Below, piece after piece: positions 36,174-48,364 of a stretch of 64,000 nucleotides of DNA. Each line of letters begins with the position of its first letter. Position 1 is the stretch's first letter. The notes below the pieces were generated by a model, which did not search any database, was not told the DNA's origin, and was given only the letters and a program-made list of their open reading frames with translations. The DNA lies in assembly GCF_003255815.1 (NCBI RefSeq), contig NC_037668.1:11420542-11484541 (forward strand), read 5' to 3'. The translations under genes were made by a program, and so were the position numbers. Source of the DNA: Theropithecus gelada (taxonomy: Eukaryota; Chordata; Mammalia; Primates; Cercopithecidae).

Positions 36174-36197
36174 TATACTCTCATATATGAGAGTATA
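36174..36197. repeat. Perfect 24-bp palindrome
   Basis: The sequence tatactctcat/atatgagagtata reads identically on both strands (36174-36197), with no spacer. Confidence 0.9.
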
Positions 36198-38840
36198 GTA
36201 TATGTCTCCAAGTTAACATGTTAGTGTAGGAGTTAACCACTTATAAAAGAGAAATGTGGGTTCTAAAGGCATGGGATTGTGTGAGGGCAAGAAAGAAAGA
36301 GTGCGGAGCTTTTCTAAGGAGCTGATATAACTTTAGTGCAGCCTGTTCCTGAAGTGTGAGGAAGAGGAATAAGATGAGAGAGGGAAGTATTATTTAGAAT
36401 GTCATAAACATCATAAATGCAATGGAGGGTCTTCGAAAGATTATAAGCCTAGAAATAAAGTAATTGATTTTGTGATGTTTCATCTTGACTGAGGTATATG
36501 TGTGAGTACTGACAAATCCACTAAATTTTTATTATACCTACTTTTAGATAGATAGATGGGAAAATGGGGACTCTTTTGGGGAGATTTCTCATCGGCACTC
36601 TTAGCTGGTTTGGGGCATACGGTACTTTTGTTCTTGGCTATTGGAGCTCTGGTCCCTAGGCTTGGCTGCCTTTGAATTAGCCAATGAGTGGAATTGGGAC
36701 TGATGGTTTCCGCATGAGCTGCCTCTGAAAGGCTCTTGGCATGGACAGGTACAACTCCATCTCCAGTGTTAAACATTGTTGATCATCTATCCCAACAACG
36801 CACCAGAGACTCCTGCTGTCTTTCAGGAAATTCCATGCTCCTGGGCCAACCCCATTGTTTGAATGCCCCTGCACATCTCCCAAGGAGCTGCTCTAAAACC
36901 CGGCCAGAAAGAAGAAATAGATACAGACCCAATGAGACTGGAAAATTTGGGCAGGAAGCTATAAAATGAGATGCAGCTTGGAAAAATACAGATTGCTACA
37001 TCTGGGAGAGAAAATAATATATCACTAGCAACCCCTGAAAGCTCCATCACCAAATATAAAAATACATTCAAGTGTAGGAACAGAGGTAGATTACTGTCAA
37101 GCTAACAGGGCTGAGACTTCAGACCCCTCAATTGTGTCAGCCCCTTCCACGTGCTTGGGAGAGCCTAGCAATATGTTTTTCATATATTTTTGTAAATTTG
37201 CAAAGATACCCTATTTTAAAATTTCTTTTTCTTAAATAGGGCTCCCCCAAATTGCATAAGCTTCACAGGACACAAGACCTGGATCTACCCCCAGGGCAGG
37301 CTGAAATGTTCAGTAGCAAATCAACAACAATGTTGGCGGTCCCCCTACTAAATGAGAACCTCTCTTCCTAGCCTGTGCAACTCTGTTGGAATAGTTTCTT
37401 CAGACCAAATGGAATGAAATTAGGTTCAAACTGTCAGGGCACATCACTGGATAAGGCTGTGGACAAACTCAGGGCTAGGTGTTTGCAGGCAGAGCTACAA
37501 CATTACATGATAAAGACTGATCTTTGGCACAGTCATGAAATCAGGGAAATACACTCTAACTCTACCCACATAGTGTGCCTCTCTCCTTTTCACCAGATTT
37601 TGCTTGGGTTTAAAAGCCCGATGGATTCTGTTCATATTGAATGCATCAGCTATAACTGACAATGGTCAAAAAGTATTTGGAGACAGGGGTTGGTATCCTT
37701 ATGTTACTGAAATTCAAAGCCTTAAAGTTAGAGAATTATATTCTACTAGTAGAATTAATTTCAGAAATGAGGAAGAACCCAAAGTATTTCTGAGAAGCCT
37801 TTTAAATCCATGGTGGGCTTGAGGGCAAGGCTGTCCCGCTGTAAGGGGTGACTCAAGCCTCCTTTGGGGAGTCTGCAAGGCACCACCTGAGGCAGCAGAA
37901 ATAAAGCTCAAAATTACGTTTTTGAAATCTCATATGCAGTTTTTATTCTATTCCATGCAGAAAAATGTTTTCAGCTATTTCCTGTTGAATAAAACTGACT
38001 GTATGAGAAGTTGCAAAATTATTATCCTGTGCTTCCCTGTCCCACCCTGCTATCTGTCACGGGCCCCCTTGGTTGTGTGTACCCCGGGTAGACAAACACA
38101 CTTTCATTCATTTAGCATGGAGCTTGTAGGAGCAGCTTTGGCTCAAGAGAAGGACCCTGCAGCATGGGACACAACGGAATACCCAGTATCTGGAAGAGTT
38201 TCATGCTTTCATATTGCAAATTGCAATTCTACAGGGCTGTGCTGCTCAGCCTGTCCCTTAAGAGTGCACAGACATTTAGCAGAAAGAGCATCCCCCAACA
38301 TGGCTAGGCTGGCTTTGCTAGAGGCACCATGGAGACATGAAGAATAGCGTCATTAACAATGGAGATGTGCTGGGGCCTGGCTGAGCTTGGGCTCAATGCC
38401 GAAGCCTGGAATCCGCCACTTTACCGGTGATAACAAAATGCATTTCCCATTTGGCTACCAGTGTTCTTGTCTGTGATCTTTTATCTGAAGTTTACTGATA
38501 TCACATTTACCAAAAAATAATAGCCTTCAAATGATTGAAGGTGAACACTAAACTCTTGACATTGAGGAAAAAGGTGACAAAAATGAAGTTTGTCTTTGAT
38601 CCCTTCTGCCTAGTTTCCTGTCCCCTTCACTTTCTGTCCTTTGTCCCTCATAGGAACTCCCTCTTCTCTAAGACATAGGACTCTACCAATGTGGACTTAT
38701 GGTCAGTCCTCTAACCATAGTGGGAAAAAAAGATCAGGAAATGTACATTAAGGTATCTAGGACTTGGTGGCTAAATCCTCTTAGAAATACCCCCTGCAGT
38801 GAACATGGGAGTGCAGATGTCTACATGAGACAGTGAGTGT
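36198..38840. other. Unique sequence
   Basis: Several frames of 80-140 codons occur (for example 37922-38347, plus strand) but none resembles a known family. No repeat is recognised over 2.6 kb. Confidence 0.5.
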
Positions 38841-38844
38841 GCTA

Positions 38845-39360
38845 CACATTAATACATATTCTGCCTTTAAAAAGAATGAGACCTTGCCATCTGCCACAAT
38901 GTGGACAAGCCTAGAGGATATTATGCTAAATGAAATAAGCCAGATGCCAAAAGAAAAATATTATATGATCTCACTTATGTATGGAATCTCAAAAAAATTC
39001 CATTATATAGAGAGAACAAAACAGGGATTACCAGAAGCAGGTGGTGTGGAGAGGAGGAAATGGGGAAATGTAGATCAGAAGATACAAAGTAGCAGAGGTA
39101 CAGGATAAATAAGTCTAGAGATCAAAATACGACATGAGGACTACAGGTAATAAAATTGTACTTTACATGGAATTCATGCTAAATGAGTATATTTTGGCAG
39201 CTCATTTAACAAACAAACAAAATTGGTTAACTATGTGAGGTGATGGATATGTTAATCTGCTTCCCCAAAGCAACCTTTGTAGTATCAGTGTGTATCCCAT
39301 AACATCATATTGCATACCTTAAATATTCACAATAAAACTTATTTTTAAAAAAAAAAAACA
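38845..39360 (+). mobile_element. L1M 3' end
   Basis: 'gaaataagccagatgccaaa', 'tatgatctcacttatgtatg', 'gggattaccagaagcaggtg' and a 3' UTR ending 'cacaataaaacttatttt' then poly-A form an old L1 3' end, heavily 5'-truncated. Confidence 0.85.
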
Positions 39361-40030
39361 AAGAAAAATGGCAAATAAGATGAATAAATCTTTAATGATA
39401 AACTCTCAAGCATCTACAGAGGAATTCTGTTTCATGTTGTTTTGCAGTGAAGCTTCAGCGTCCCTCAAATCATCATTCCGCTTCTAGAAAAGGCAGGTCC
39501 TATCAGGAACCCCTCAACTGGGCTTTATGAGTACCTGAAAGCAAAATCTACTTGGGGCGATGGTCAAGCATCCCAGGCTATCAGTGTAGCTCAGTTGAAC
39601 CGGGATTAATATTTGGAGAATTAGAAAAATGTACTTCCAAATCCCAGAGGGGATCCCTTGAGCCAAACTGTACTCCTTCAGTATGCAGTAATTGCTGCAA
39701 TGTCTCTGCCTAAAGCTTTTAAGTACACCTATGAATTCCCACAAGCTGTCTGTCACTCCTCCCAGCCTGAGGAGATGCCCAACCACAGAAGCTTCTGCTG
39801 CATGGCGTCTAGGTGTCATGGTGACCAGTGCACTCAGTCTCGGAAAAGCAGCCCCAGCCAGAGAGATGCATAGTGTCCCATGAAAGAAAAAGGTTCAGCC
39901 TCATCTGAGACATTTGTTTGTAGGATGCCTCTTACATCTATTCCTTGACTTATTACTGACCATTCAGCTTTTGAGGGCACTGTGTTCCCTGACTTCTTCC
40001 CACCTTTTGATCTAATTCTGCTCTGCTTCC

Positions 40031-40068
<38 letters not shown>

Positions 40069-40955
40069 CTGCATGATACCTTTGTTCCTTCCATCCAAGC
40101 CATCTCTCAAATTTCCTTCTTTGTTTCCCAAATGCTCCTTTCAGGCACAGCTCATCCAGGGAATGCCAACCCTGGTTTTGTACGGTATCAAATGCAGCCC
40201 TGCCCAGGCATAGCCCAATCCCACAGGATTTCCCCTTCCGAGGTCAGCAGGAGAAAGATGGGTTCAAACAGCGGGTCTTGACTGTTCAAGGGACCTGGCA
40301 CATTTTGGGGGGAAAAGTTCCAACAAGTTCAAATCAATCCAAATTATAGGGACAATGTTAGTTGTGATTTAGAATCAGCTAAATAACAATGCCAAAGGCA
40401 AGAAAAGAAGATGGGTGACACTAAGCACATTTACTCATTTCTCCTTCTGTAGTCTTCAACTTTGACTAATTCAGTGTGATTTGTGGCCCCATTATTCTGG
40501 CTGGCTAGCGTCAGAAGCCAAGAAAAAAGCAGTTAATTGCCAAGTGAACTTGGCTCTAAATGTAGAGAACTTCTCAGCACGTTGGGGCTGGCCATATTAC
40601 GGGGTCACCATCCCCTATGACAGCCTCCAGCAGGGAACAAAAAGCCTGTATCGTGGCTGTGTTCCCCTGCCCTGGACTCTGTCCCTGATTGGATGGGTCT
40701 CATTCACTTGGCATATGTGTGAAGGCATCTGTCTGTTTCCTGCATTCTGCTTTGGGCTGAAACTGATTTATTTCAAAATCTGTTATGTATTTAGGATGTG
40801 TCATGCCCTGAATACTGGGTTTCAGGGCTATTCCAGTAACTTGTACAATTACGCTTTATATACAGGCTATTAGGACTTGAGCTGGCATGAGGCATATATG
40901 CTGGGCAAGAATAGTATGCAGATGGTGTATAACAACTAAACCAATGGGTGACATT
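39361..40955. other. Unique sequence with one (CA)n
   Basis: Apart from the microsatellite at 40033, nothing is recognised. Frames at 39834-40103 (minus) and 40481-40873 (plus) have no relatives. Confidence 0.5.
40033..40065. repeat. (AC)n microsatellite
   Basis: About 16 perfect AC units. Confidence 0.95.
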
Positions 40956-40959
40956 TGTG

Positions 40960-41135
40960 CAATGTGCTGTAGTTTGCAAAACACTTTCACATGCCTTATC
41001 ACTTTTGGTCCTCACGGTAATCCCCTTGAGATAGGTAGTAGAGGAAGAACGATTATTATTCCCATTTTACGAGTGATAAATATGGGACTTAGAGAGGCTA
41101 AAAATGGCAGAGTCAGAACTTGACAAATTCAACTT
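40960..41135 (+). mobile_element. MIR SINE, sense
   Basis: 'aacactttcacatgccttat', 'ttggtcctcacggtaatccc' and 'ttcccattttacgagtgata' match MIR. The Alu at 41151 truncates or follows it. Confidence 0.8.
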
Positions 41136-41150
41136 AAGAACTCCCAGGCT

Positions 41151-41441
41151 GGGCCTGGCACAGTGGCTCACGCCTGTAATCCCAGCACTTTGGGAGGCGG
41201 AGGCAGGCGGATCACGAAGTCAGGAGATGGAGACCATTCTGGCTAACATGATGAAACCCCATCTATACTGAAAATACAAAAAATTAGCTGGGCGTGGTGG
41301 CAGGTGCCTGTAGTCCCAGCTACCCTGGAGACTGACGCAGAATGATGTGAAGCTGGGAGGCGGAGCTTGCAGTGAGCGGAGATCCGGCCACTGCACTCCA
41401 GCCTGGGCAACAGAGCAAGATTCCATCTAAAAAAAAAAAAA
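41151..41441 (+). mobile_element. AluY-like, sense
   Basis: A full-length Alu has Y-type 'gcggagcttgcagtgagcgg' and 'gagatccggccactgcactc'. A perfect 16-bp target duplication, aagaactcccaggctg, lies at 41136-41151 and 41442-41457. Confidence 0.95.
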
Positions 41442-41922
41442 AAGAACTCCCAGGCTGAAAAACATACAGCTTTAGCCCTTGGAGTTCTTTAGTTACTTTG
41501 TTTGAAATTTCCTGTCATTAGCCTGCATGTACTTTTTATTTAACATCTTTATTAAAGTATAATATTGACATGCCATAAATTGCACATATTTAAAGAGCAC
41601 AACTTGGTAAGTTTTCACATAGGTATATGCCCGTGAAATCAGCACCATAATTAAGATAGAAAACATATCATCATTTCCAAAAGTTTCCTTGGGCCCTCCT
41701 TCTTGCTCTTCCCAGTTGTCCCCAGGCAACCACTGATTTGCTTCCTGTCACTATATATTAGCTTGCATTTCTTAGAATTTTACATAAATGAAATCATACG
41801 GTATGTACTTTTTTATTGGCTTCTTTCTTGCAGCATAAGATTCAATAATTTTGTAGCATGTATCAATAACTCATTGGTTTTTATTGGGGAATTGTGTTGT
41901 ATTCTACTGATATGTCACAGTT

Positions 41923-41927
<5 letters not shown>

Positions 41928-41955
<28 letters not shown>

Positions 41956-42241
41956 GAGACAGAGTGTTGCTCTGTTGCCCAGGCTGCAGTGCAGTGGCCG
42001 GATCTCCGCACACTGCAAGCTCCGCCTCCCAGGTTTACGCCATTCTCCTGCCTCAGCCTCCCGAGTAGCTGGGACTACAGGTGCCTGCCACCACGCCCGG
42101 CTAGTTTTTTGTATTTTTTTTTTTAGTAGAGACGGGGTTTCACCATGTTAGCCAGGATGGTCTCCATCTCCTGACCTCGTGATCCGCCCGCCTCGGCCTC
42201 CCAAAGTGCTGGGATTACAGGCATGAGCCACGGTGCCCGGC
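41928..42241 (-). mobile_element. AluY-R type, antisense
   Basis: An antisense Alu with the cercopithecid-type words 'gcagtggccggatctc' and 'cccggctagttttttg', and 'gcaagctccgcctccc' of the Y class. The target duplication tcacagtttcttt lies at 41915-41927 and 42245-42257. Confidence 0.94.
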
Positions 42242-42342
42242 CAATCACAGTTTCTTTATCCATTCACCAGTTGATTAACATTTGGCTTGATTTTGGGTTT
42301 CAGCTATTACAAATAAAGTTCCCATAAATATTTATATACAAG

Positions 42343-42648
42343 TTTTTTTGTTTGTTTGTTTTTTGGTTTTTGAGATGGAGTCTTGCTGTCACCCAGGCTG
42401 GAGTGCAGTGGCACGATCTCAGCTCGCTGCAACCTCCATCTCCTGGGTTCAAGCAATTCTGCCTCAGCCCACGGAGTAGCTGGGACTACAGGTGTGCACC
42501 ACCATGCCCAGCTAATTTTTGTAGTTTTAGTAGAGATGAGGTTTTGCCATGTAGGCCAGGCTGGTCTTAAACTCCTGACCTCAGATGATCCACCTACCTC
42601 AGCCTCCGAAAGTGCTGGGATTACAGGCATGAGCCACCACGCCCAGCC
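42343..42648 (-). mobile_element. AluS-like, antisense
   Basis: A full-length antisense Alu with a T/G-interrupted tail runs to 'ccaccacgcccagcc'. It lies in the same orientation as its neighbour at 41928, about 100 bp away. Confidence 0.94.
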
Positions 42649-43563
42649 AGTAAAAGTCCTATATAGACAAATGTCTTCATTTCTCCTGGGTCAATATGTA
42701 GAAGTGGGATGTTTGCATAATATATTAGGTGTATGTGGAACATTTTACAAAGCTCCCAAATTGTATTCCAAAGAGGTTGTACTATATTACATCCTACCAG
42801 CAATATATGAGTATCCCAATTCCTCCCCTTCCTTGCCAACACTAGATATACTCGGTCTTTTAATTTTAGCCAATTTAATAGGTGTGTAGCTGTAATACCT
42901 CTTGTGCATTTCCTTAATGCACATTTCCTCAATTTGCTTTTCTTAGTGACTAATGATGTTGAGCATCTTTTCATGTGCTTATTTGCCATTTGTATATCTA
43001 CTTTGGCAAAATGTCTGTTAACATCTTTCGTCCATTTTAAAATTATGTTGTTTTCTTATTGTCGAATTTTTACAGTTCTTTCTAAATTCTGATATAAGTC
43101 ACTTATTAGATACATGTTTTGCAAATTTTTACTGATAGTCTGTGGTTTGTTCATTCTCTGTGTGTTTTTAAAATATTAATATTATTAAGCCCAATTTATC
43201 AATCTATTCTCTTGTGGATCATGCTTTTGATATTATAACTAAGAAATATTTGCTTAACCCAAGATAACGAAGGTTTACTCTAATGCTTTCTTCTAGCAAT
43301 TTTATAATTTTAGGATTTGCATTTATGTCTATGATCCATTTAGAGTTAATTTTTGTATATGGTGAGAGATACGGATCAAAGTTTATTTTTGCATATGGAT
43401 ATCCAATTGATCTATTGTATGAAAGACTATTTTCTCACGACTTTCTGCCATTGGACATTTGTTGAAATCACTTGTCCATCCATATGTGTGTACCTTTCTA
43501 TTTAGTCTCTCTATTCTGTTACATCAGTTTATCTTTACACCAATACCACATTGTCTTGATTAC

Positions 43564-43932
43564 TGTGATGGCTAGTTTTATGTGCCAATTTGGCTAGGCT
43601 GTAGTACCCAGTTGTACAATCAGACACCTATCTAGGTGTTGCTGTGAAGGTATTTTGTAGATTTTTTTGTGAAAACATTTTGTAGATGTGGTTAACATCT
43701 CCAGTTGGTTGACTTTAAGTAAAGGAGGTTACCCTCAGTAATGTGGGTAGGTCTCATCCAATCATTTGAAAGGCTTTAAGAGCAACAACTGAGGTTTCCA
43801 GGAGAAGAAGGAATTCTGCTTCACAACTGCAATCTCAACTCCTGCCTGGGCTTCCAGTGCCACCCTCCCTTACAAATTTCATACTTGCCAGCCCCCACAA
43901 TCATGTGATATACATATGAAATGAGCCAAATG

Positions 43933-43971
<39 letters not shown>

Positions 43972-44029
43972 GAAGGAGAGGAAAAGCACCCTATTGGTTC
44001 TATTTCTCTAGAGACTCCTGACCAACACA
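43564..44029 (+). mobile_element. ERVL solo LTR, MLT2-like
   Basis: It begins 'tgtgatggctagttttatgt' and ends 'ctcctgaccaacaca'. 'gaagaaggaattctgcttca' and 'cttgccagcccccacaatca' are typical of the family. A near-perfect 5-bp target duplication flanks it, attac (43559-43563) and atcac (44030-44034), inside the antisense L1M. It contains a (AC)n expansion at 43934 and a local repeat of 'attttgtaga' near 43651 and 43677. Confidence 0.88.
43934..43969. repeat. (AC)n microsatellite inside the LTR
   Basis: About 18 AC units replace the TA-rich stretch normally found near the LTR polyadenylation region. Confidence 0.95.
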
Positions 44030-44110
44030 ATCACTATAGCTTTATAGTGACTCTTCAAATCAAGTAGTCTTAATCCTCCAACTTTGTTCTTCTTCAAACT
44101 TTCCAAATCT

Positions 44111-44536
44111 ATACCAGTCTATTTACATATAATAAAAAAGAAGGGAAAGATCACATTCCACTGAATGTTCAGGAGGGATGTCCAAAAGAAGTAGTCTGAA
44201 TTGGACCCTGAGGATAGGAGAGTTTTCACAAATATAGCAGAATCAGTGTTCTTCCGTTATAAGGGGGAAGAAAGCTGCTTGAGCGAGACCTCAGAAGAAT
44301 AATTTTTTTCCAAAATACTCTGGAAACTGAAGTCATCCAGTATGGCTAGAAAGTAAAGGGTACAGAAAAAAAGGGCAATATGTTTGAAAAGATTTCTTGG
44401 GTTAGTGCTCTGATACTGGCTTATACAAAAAGAAATTTATTAATAATTGAGCAACCAAGGGTTACGACATCAGGCATGGCTGGTTCCAGAGGGCTTATTC
44501 TCTTTTTCTTTTTCTCCCTCTCTTCCCCTTTACCCT
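44111..44536. other. Unique sequence
   Basis: Nothing is recognised with confidence. Confidence 0.4.
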
Positions 44537-44561
44537 ATCTCTCTCGTGCGCTCTCTCTATC

Positions 44562-44592
<31 letters not shown>
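44537..44592. repeat. (TC)n microsatellite
   Basis: TC units, interrupted by GTGCG and TA and then pure at 44571-44592, within a longer pyrimidine-rich stretch from 44500. Confidence 0.92.
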
Positions 44593-45828
44593 GTTGTCAA
44601 CTCTGCTTTTCCTTATGTTGATTTCAATCACAGCCAGTTCTTCTCTATTAGGTGAACTCTGACAGCTATAGGTGTATACTAACTGTATAACTTCCAATCC
44701 TTGTCGGATGAAAGCTTCTTATTTTTATACTAGTTCTAATAAAATAAAATACAAAATCCCAGAATCGAGTCTTATTTGACTCATCAGGTTACATGTCTAC
44801 CACCAGAACCAGTGTGTTTATGAGATTGAGATATACTGGCTTTCTCGACCTGGGACCTGTGACCATCATCATGGGGGAGAAAGGTAAGGTGGAAGGTGCC
44901 GAGTGAGGTCAGCAGAATTACTGCATCCTTTCAACTTCCTCCCGTGGAGACTAGGTTTGTGCAATTTCAGCATTTCATTTTCATTTCATCCTTAAGACTC
45001 TTCTCTTGACTGCTGTTTTACACATTGCTTCTTCCCTTTAAAAAAAATGTTTAAACCTGTGCTTCTTTCCCCGGCAGTGTCAGTATCACATGTGCAGGTT
45101 TCAGCACATGTTGCTGCTCCCTGCTTGTCAGTCAGTTCTCTCCAGAGTTCTAGTTTATTGCTGTCACCACTGGAGTCTGCAACAGCTTTCCATTTGGTTC
45201 CTTTGTGAGTCTCATTAATATGCAGTTATCACCTCTCTCCACATCATTAAAAGACATCAACCAAAACCAAACCTAATAATGAAGTCTGAAGATTCTGCAG
45301 CAGTAACTCCTTCATAGAAACTAAGCAACTTGGCAGAGGAGGAATTTGGGTAGGAAAATGGAAAGGGCTTCCTTTTCTAACACACAGAGTTTTCATCAAT
45401 CCCAAAAGGAGACTTGGAGAGGCGAATAAAAGAACTACAGTGTAAGGTCAGAGAGAGAGAAAAATAGGTCTCAGCATCTCTTTCTCTATGTGTAAAGTAA
45501 AAATCACAGCCATGAGCAGCTACAAGGTTTGGAGGTGTGAGGTTACAAGTGGCTATTTAAGTGAGGACTCAATTATTAATAGTAAAGCTAAATGGAGGAG
45601 CAGTTGACAAAGAAGTTTAGTTGCTGACTTTCCTCCTTCATGCTCTGAAACACTCACCCTTTGGTATTAGAGGTGCTTTTCTGTGGGTTGGTGGTTTTGT
45701 TTTAGCCTGAATGTCACTCAGTTATCATTGCTGAAAAAAAAATCATCTTTCTCCACCAACACACAGTTGGATTTGTTTGAGTTGGACCTTTCCCTGTCGT
45801 ATTCACTGTCTTGATCTTGACTGATCTT
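44593..45828. other. Unique sequence
   Basis: No repeat or gene is recognised. Confidence 0.5.
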
Positions 45829-45829
45829 T

Positions 45830-46010
45830 AAAAAGTTCAAATCCATAAGTTCATGTCCATTATCGCTCTCACCTGGACCACTGAAGCAGCTTCTTAGCTG
45901 GTCTCCTTACCTCCATCCTTGTGTTCCACTCCCATTATGCCCACAATTCCTTCTCCTTAGTGAAATCTGAAAGAATCTCTGGAAAACACAAATCAGATGA
46001 TATTACTTGG
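45830..46010 (+). mobile_element. L2, sense
   Basis: 'ctctcacctggaccactgaa', 'gcttcttagctggtctcctt' and 'aatcagatgatattactt' follow L2 upstream of the 3' end. Confidence 0.7.
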
Positions 46011-46149
46011 GTTTCTTTTTCACAAATGAATCAACTGAAGAACATGGAGCAGCTATATAGTGCAGTAGATGTTATTATCAGTGGCCTGCTTTGTGTATAT
46101 AGGATAGGAAAGCAAAAAAGAAAAACCACTCAATGGATTAAGGATATGA

Positions 46150-46445
46150 CCCTTTGAAGGCAGCATGGCCATATGACTAGTGCTACTTAATGAGTTGTAT
46201 GGGGACACGATGCAAGTTCCTTTGAGGCTGGAGCATTTAATTATCAGCCTAAGACCCTCCCATCCTGGGTGTGGTGACACAGCCCCTATCAACCTGGGTT
46301 CCTGTGTGATTACAATGAGCAGAGTTCTCCTGACAATCTTTGTTGAACACATAGTGTGAGTAACCAAAAACCTTTGTTGTTTTAAATTACTAAAATTCTA
46401 GGGTGGTTGTTTACCAAAGCATAATCTAGACTATTCTACTGATAC
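46150..46445 (+). mobile_element. MaLR LTR, MLT1-like
   Basis: 'caacctgggttcctgtgtga', 'aacctttgttgttttaaatt' and 'gcataatctagactattcta' are the R/U5 end of an old MaLR LTR. It is related to the copy at 48365. Confidence 0.6.
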
Positions 46446-47748
46446 AAATATTGGAGCTGAAAGAAGAGCTACTATAACAACAACAATAATAAGACCAAAG
46501 GGGGAAAAAAACAGTCCCAAAATATAAGACATTGGCTTATGTGCCAGGTGTTAGATAGGTGGTGAGAAAACTGACATTAGAGGCTTGAAAGTTGGTAATC
46601 CACTTCATTTAATGGCAACACATTTTATAAAGTTGCCACCTTCAGTCATTTTGGAGGCATATCATGCGTCTAACTACTTTGGAGCCATGTCATGCTTCTA
46701 ATTAGGAGAAGAGGCTGGGAAAGAATATCGTAATGTGCACTGGTTGCTGTTGGGCTATACTTGTCAAGGTCCTGTAAGCAAGAGATGCGCTCAGCAAAGA
46801 ATTTGCTTGCTTACAAACGGGAATGAAAGAGAATAGAGAGCATCTAAAACTTCAGGGAGTGGTGGCATTGCAAAGTCAACTGCTTCTCAATTCTAAACTA
46901 TAAAAGATAAGAATGAGGAAGACTGTGAAAAGCAAAGGCTAATAAAACTCAGCTTTGTGGGGAGGATCAAATTAAGGGCATAGTCATTAAATACAGTTGT
47001 TAAAAGTTCTGAATGGAGTAAGGTGTCTGAAAGTAAGATCCAGTGAAGGACAGGGTGCCAGTAAATCCTTTTAATCAGATAAAAGCACTGAAGGAAAGAA
47101 AGAAAGATGTGGCATGCACTTAAGTCTAGAGATAGGTTTGGGAGTGAGAAACCAAACAGCAAATAAGGGAACCACGTTTGAGAAAGGGCTGAGGGAATGG
47201 TTAGTAGCACTTAAAGTGACTGAAATACAATATTTCAGTCTCTGACTCAGGGGAGTCTCAGCTCACTGAAGTTTTGAGAGAGGTACGCAGCCAAAGGAGG
47301 CACGGGCCTTGGCTAAAAGGGCAGTGACTGTTGAGACCCTGACTTCGAATCATTCAGGGAAGGAAGTAGACTGGAATAGATGCTTGATCCCCTATGAAAT
47401 CATATTCCCCAATGCCTATTTTAGACATAGTCAAGAGGGACAAAGAAAAATAAAGAAGCTCCCGTGGAGTAGACCAGCAGTGACAGAGAATAATGGATCC
47501 AAAAGCTCCTCTAACCTGAAAAATCAGAGATTAATTAAAATATATTTCCACTCCAAGGAGAGGGCCTCAAAAGTTAACCCAGCAGGATCCAGAACTTCCA
47601 CAGGCCACTCACATCTCCCATTCTTCCCCTTTCTGAATAGGTGTTCTCAAGATTATCACATTCCTCTTCTATCACTGTGTATTGGGTGGAGGAGAAAGGA
47701 GGACGCAGAGCACGTCTTTTTAGTTCATAGCTCTTAAGATCAAGGGTT
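46446..47748. other. Unique sequence
   Basis: A 142-codon plus-strand frame at 47309-47737 has no recognised relatives. No repeat is recognised apart from short A-rich runs. Confidence 0.5.
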
Positions 47749-47749
47749 G

Positions 47750-48069
47750 TGCCAGGCATGGTGGCTCACACCTGCAATCCCAGCACACTGGGAGGCCGAG
47801 GCAGGTGGATCACCTGAGGTCAGGAGTTCAAGACCAGCCTGGACAACATGGTGAAACCCCATTGCTATTAAAAAAAAAAAAAAAAAAAAATTAGCCAGGC
47901 ATGGGGATGCATGCCTGTGGTCCCAGCTACTCAGGAGGGGCAGGAGAATTGCTTGAGCCTGGGAGGCAGAGGTTGCAGTGAGCTCAGATTGTGCCACTGC
48001 ACCTCAGCCTGGATGACAGAGCGAGACTCTGTTTGTTTGTTTTTTTTAAAAAAAAAAAAAAAAAAAAAA
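47750..48069 (+). mobile_element. AluS/J-like, sense
   Basis: A full-length Alu has an expanded middle A-run (47870-47889) and a tail of GTTTGTTTG, T8 and then A21. This is an unusual T-rich tail preceding the poly-A. Confidence 0.93.
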
Positions 48070-48280
48070 GGAGTTGCCACATCCAGACCTGATGGAGAAA
48101 CCACAAGGTAAGATTCTGTGATGAAGATTCCGTGATGCTTCATTCAGAGATCTGAGACTTTGAATTTAATGTCTTGACTCAGCAGGATATTTAGGTTATC
48201 TTGTTGGGAAAGGGAGGAGTATTTTCTGCATGTATTAAGAGGATTAAGAGGACAGAACTAAATATTTCGAGACTGAAGGT

Positions 48281-48326
48281 GGTCTACAGCAGATCTTTCT
48301 ACTGGTCTACAGCAGATCTTTCTACT
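48281..48326. repeat. Perfect two-copy 23-bp tandem duplication
   Basis: The unit beginning ggtctacagcagatc and ending tttctact occurs at 48281-48303 and, identical, at 48304-48326. Confidence 0.97.
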
Positions 48327-48364
48327 GTTACCAATACTGAGTTCCCCTCTTCTTTGAAGAACGT

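Larger units (their letters stand above)
41533..44110 (-). mobile_element. L1M, antisense, with three later insertions
   Basis: Read on the minus strand, this is the L1M 3' UTR and ORF2 end. Antisense words include 'gtccccaggcaaccactgat', 'ttatccattcaccagttgat', 'gttgagcatcttttcatgtg', 'atggatatccaattgatcta' and 'ccacattgtcttgattactg'. Sequence resumes after the ERVL LTR as 'atagctttatagtgactctt'. It hosts an AluY-R at 41928, an AluS at 42343 and an LTR at 43564. All frames are broken. Confidence 0.88.

Noticed and set aside
37922..38347. 141-aa plus-strand frame in unique sequence
   Set aside because: No recognisable domain, no splice or promoter context and no transcript evidence. Frames of this length are expected by chance in 64 kb on two strands.
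42383..42889. 168-aa frame with a conserved-looking N-terminal half
   Set aside because: The similarity is the familiar antisense-Alu translation, and the rest is L1M 3' sequence.
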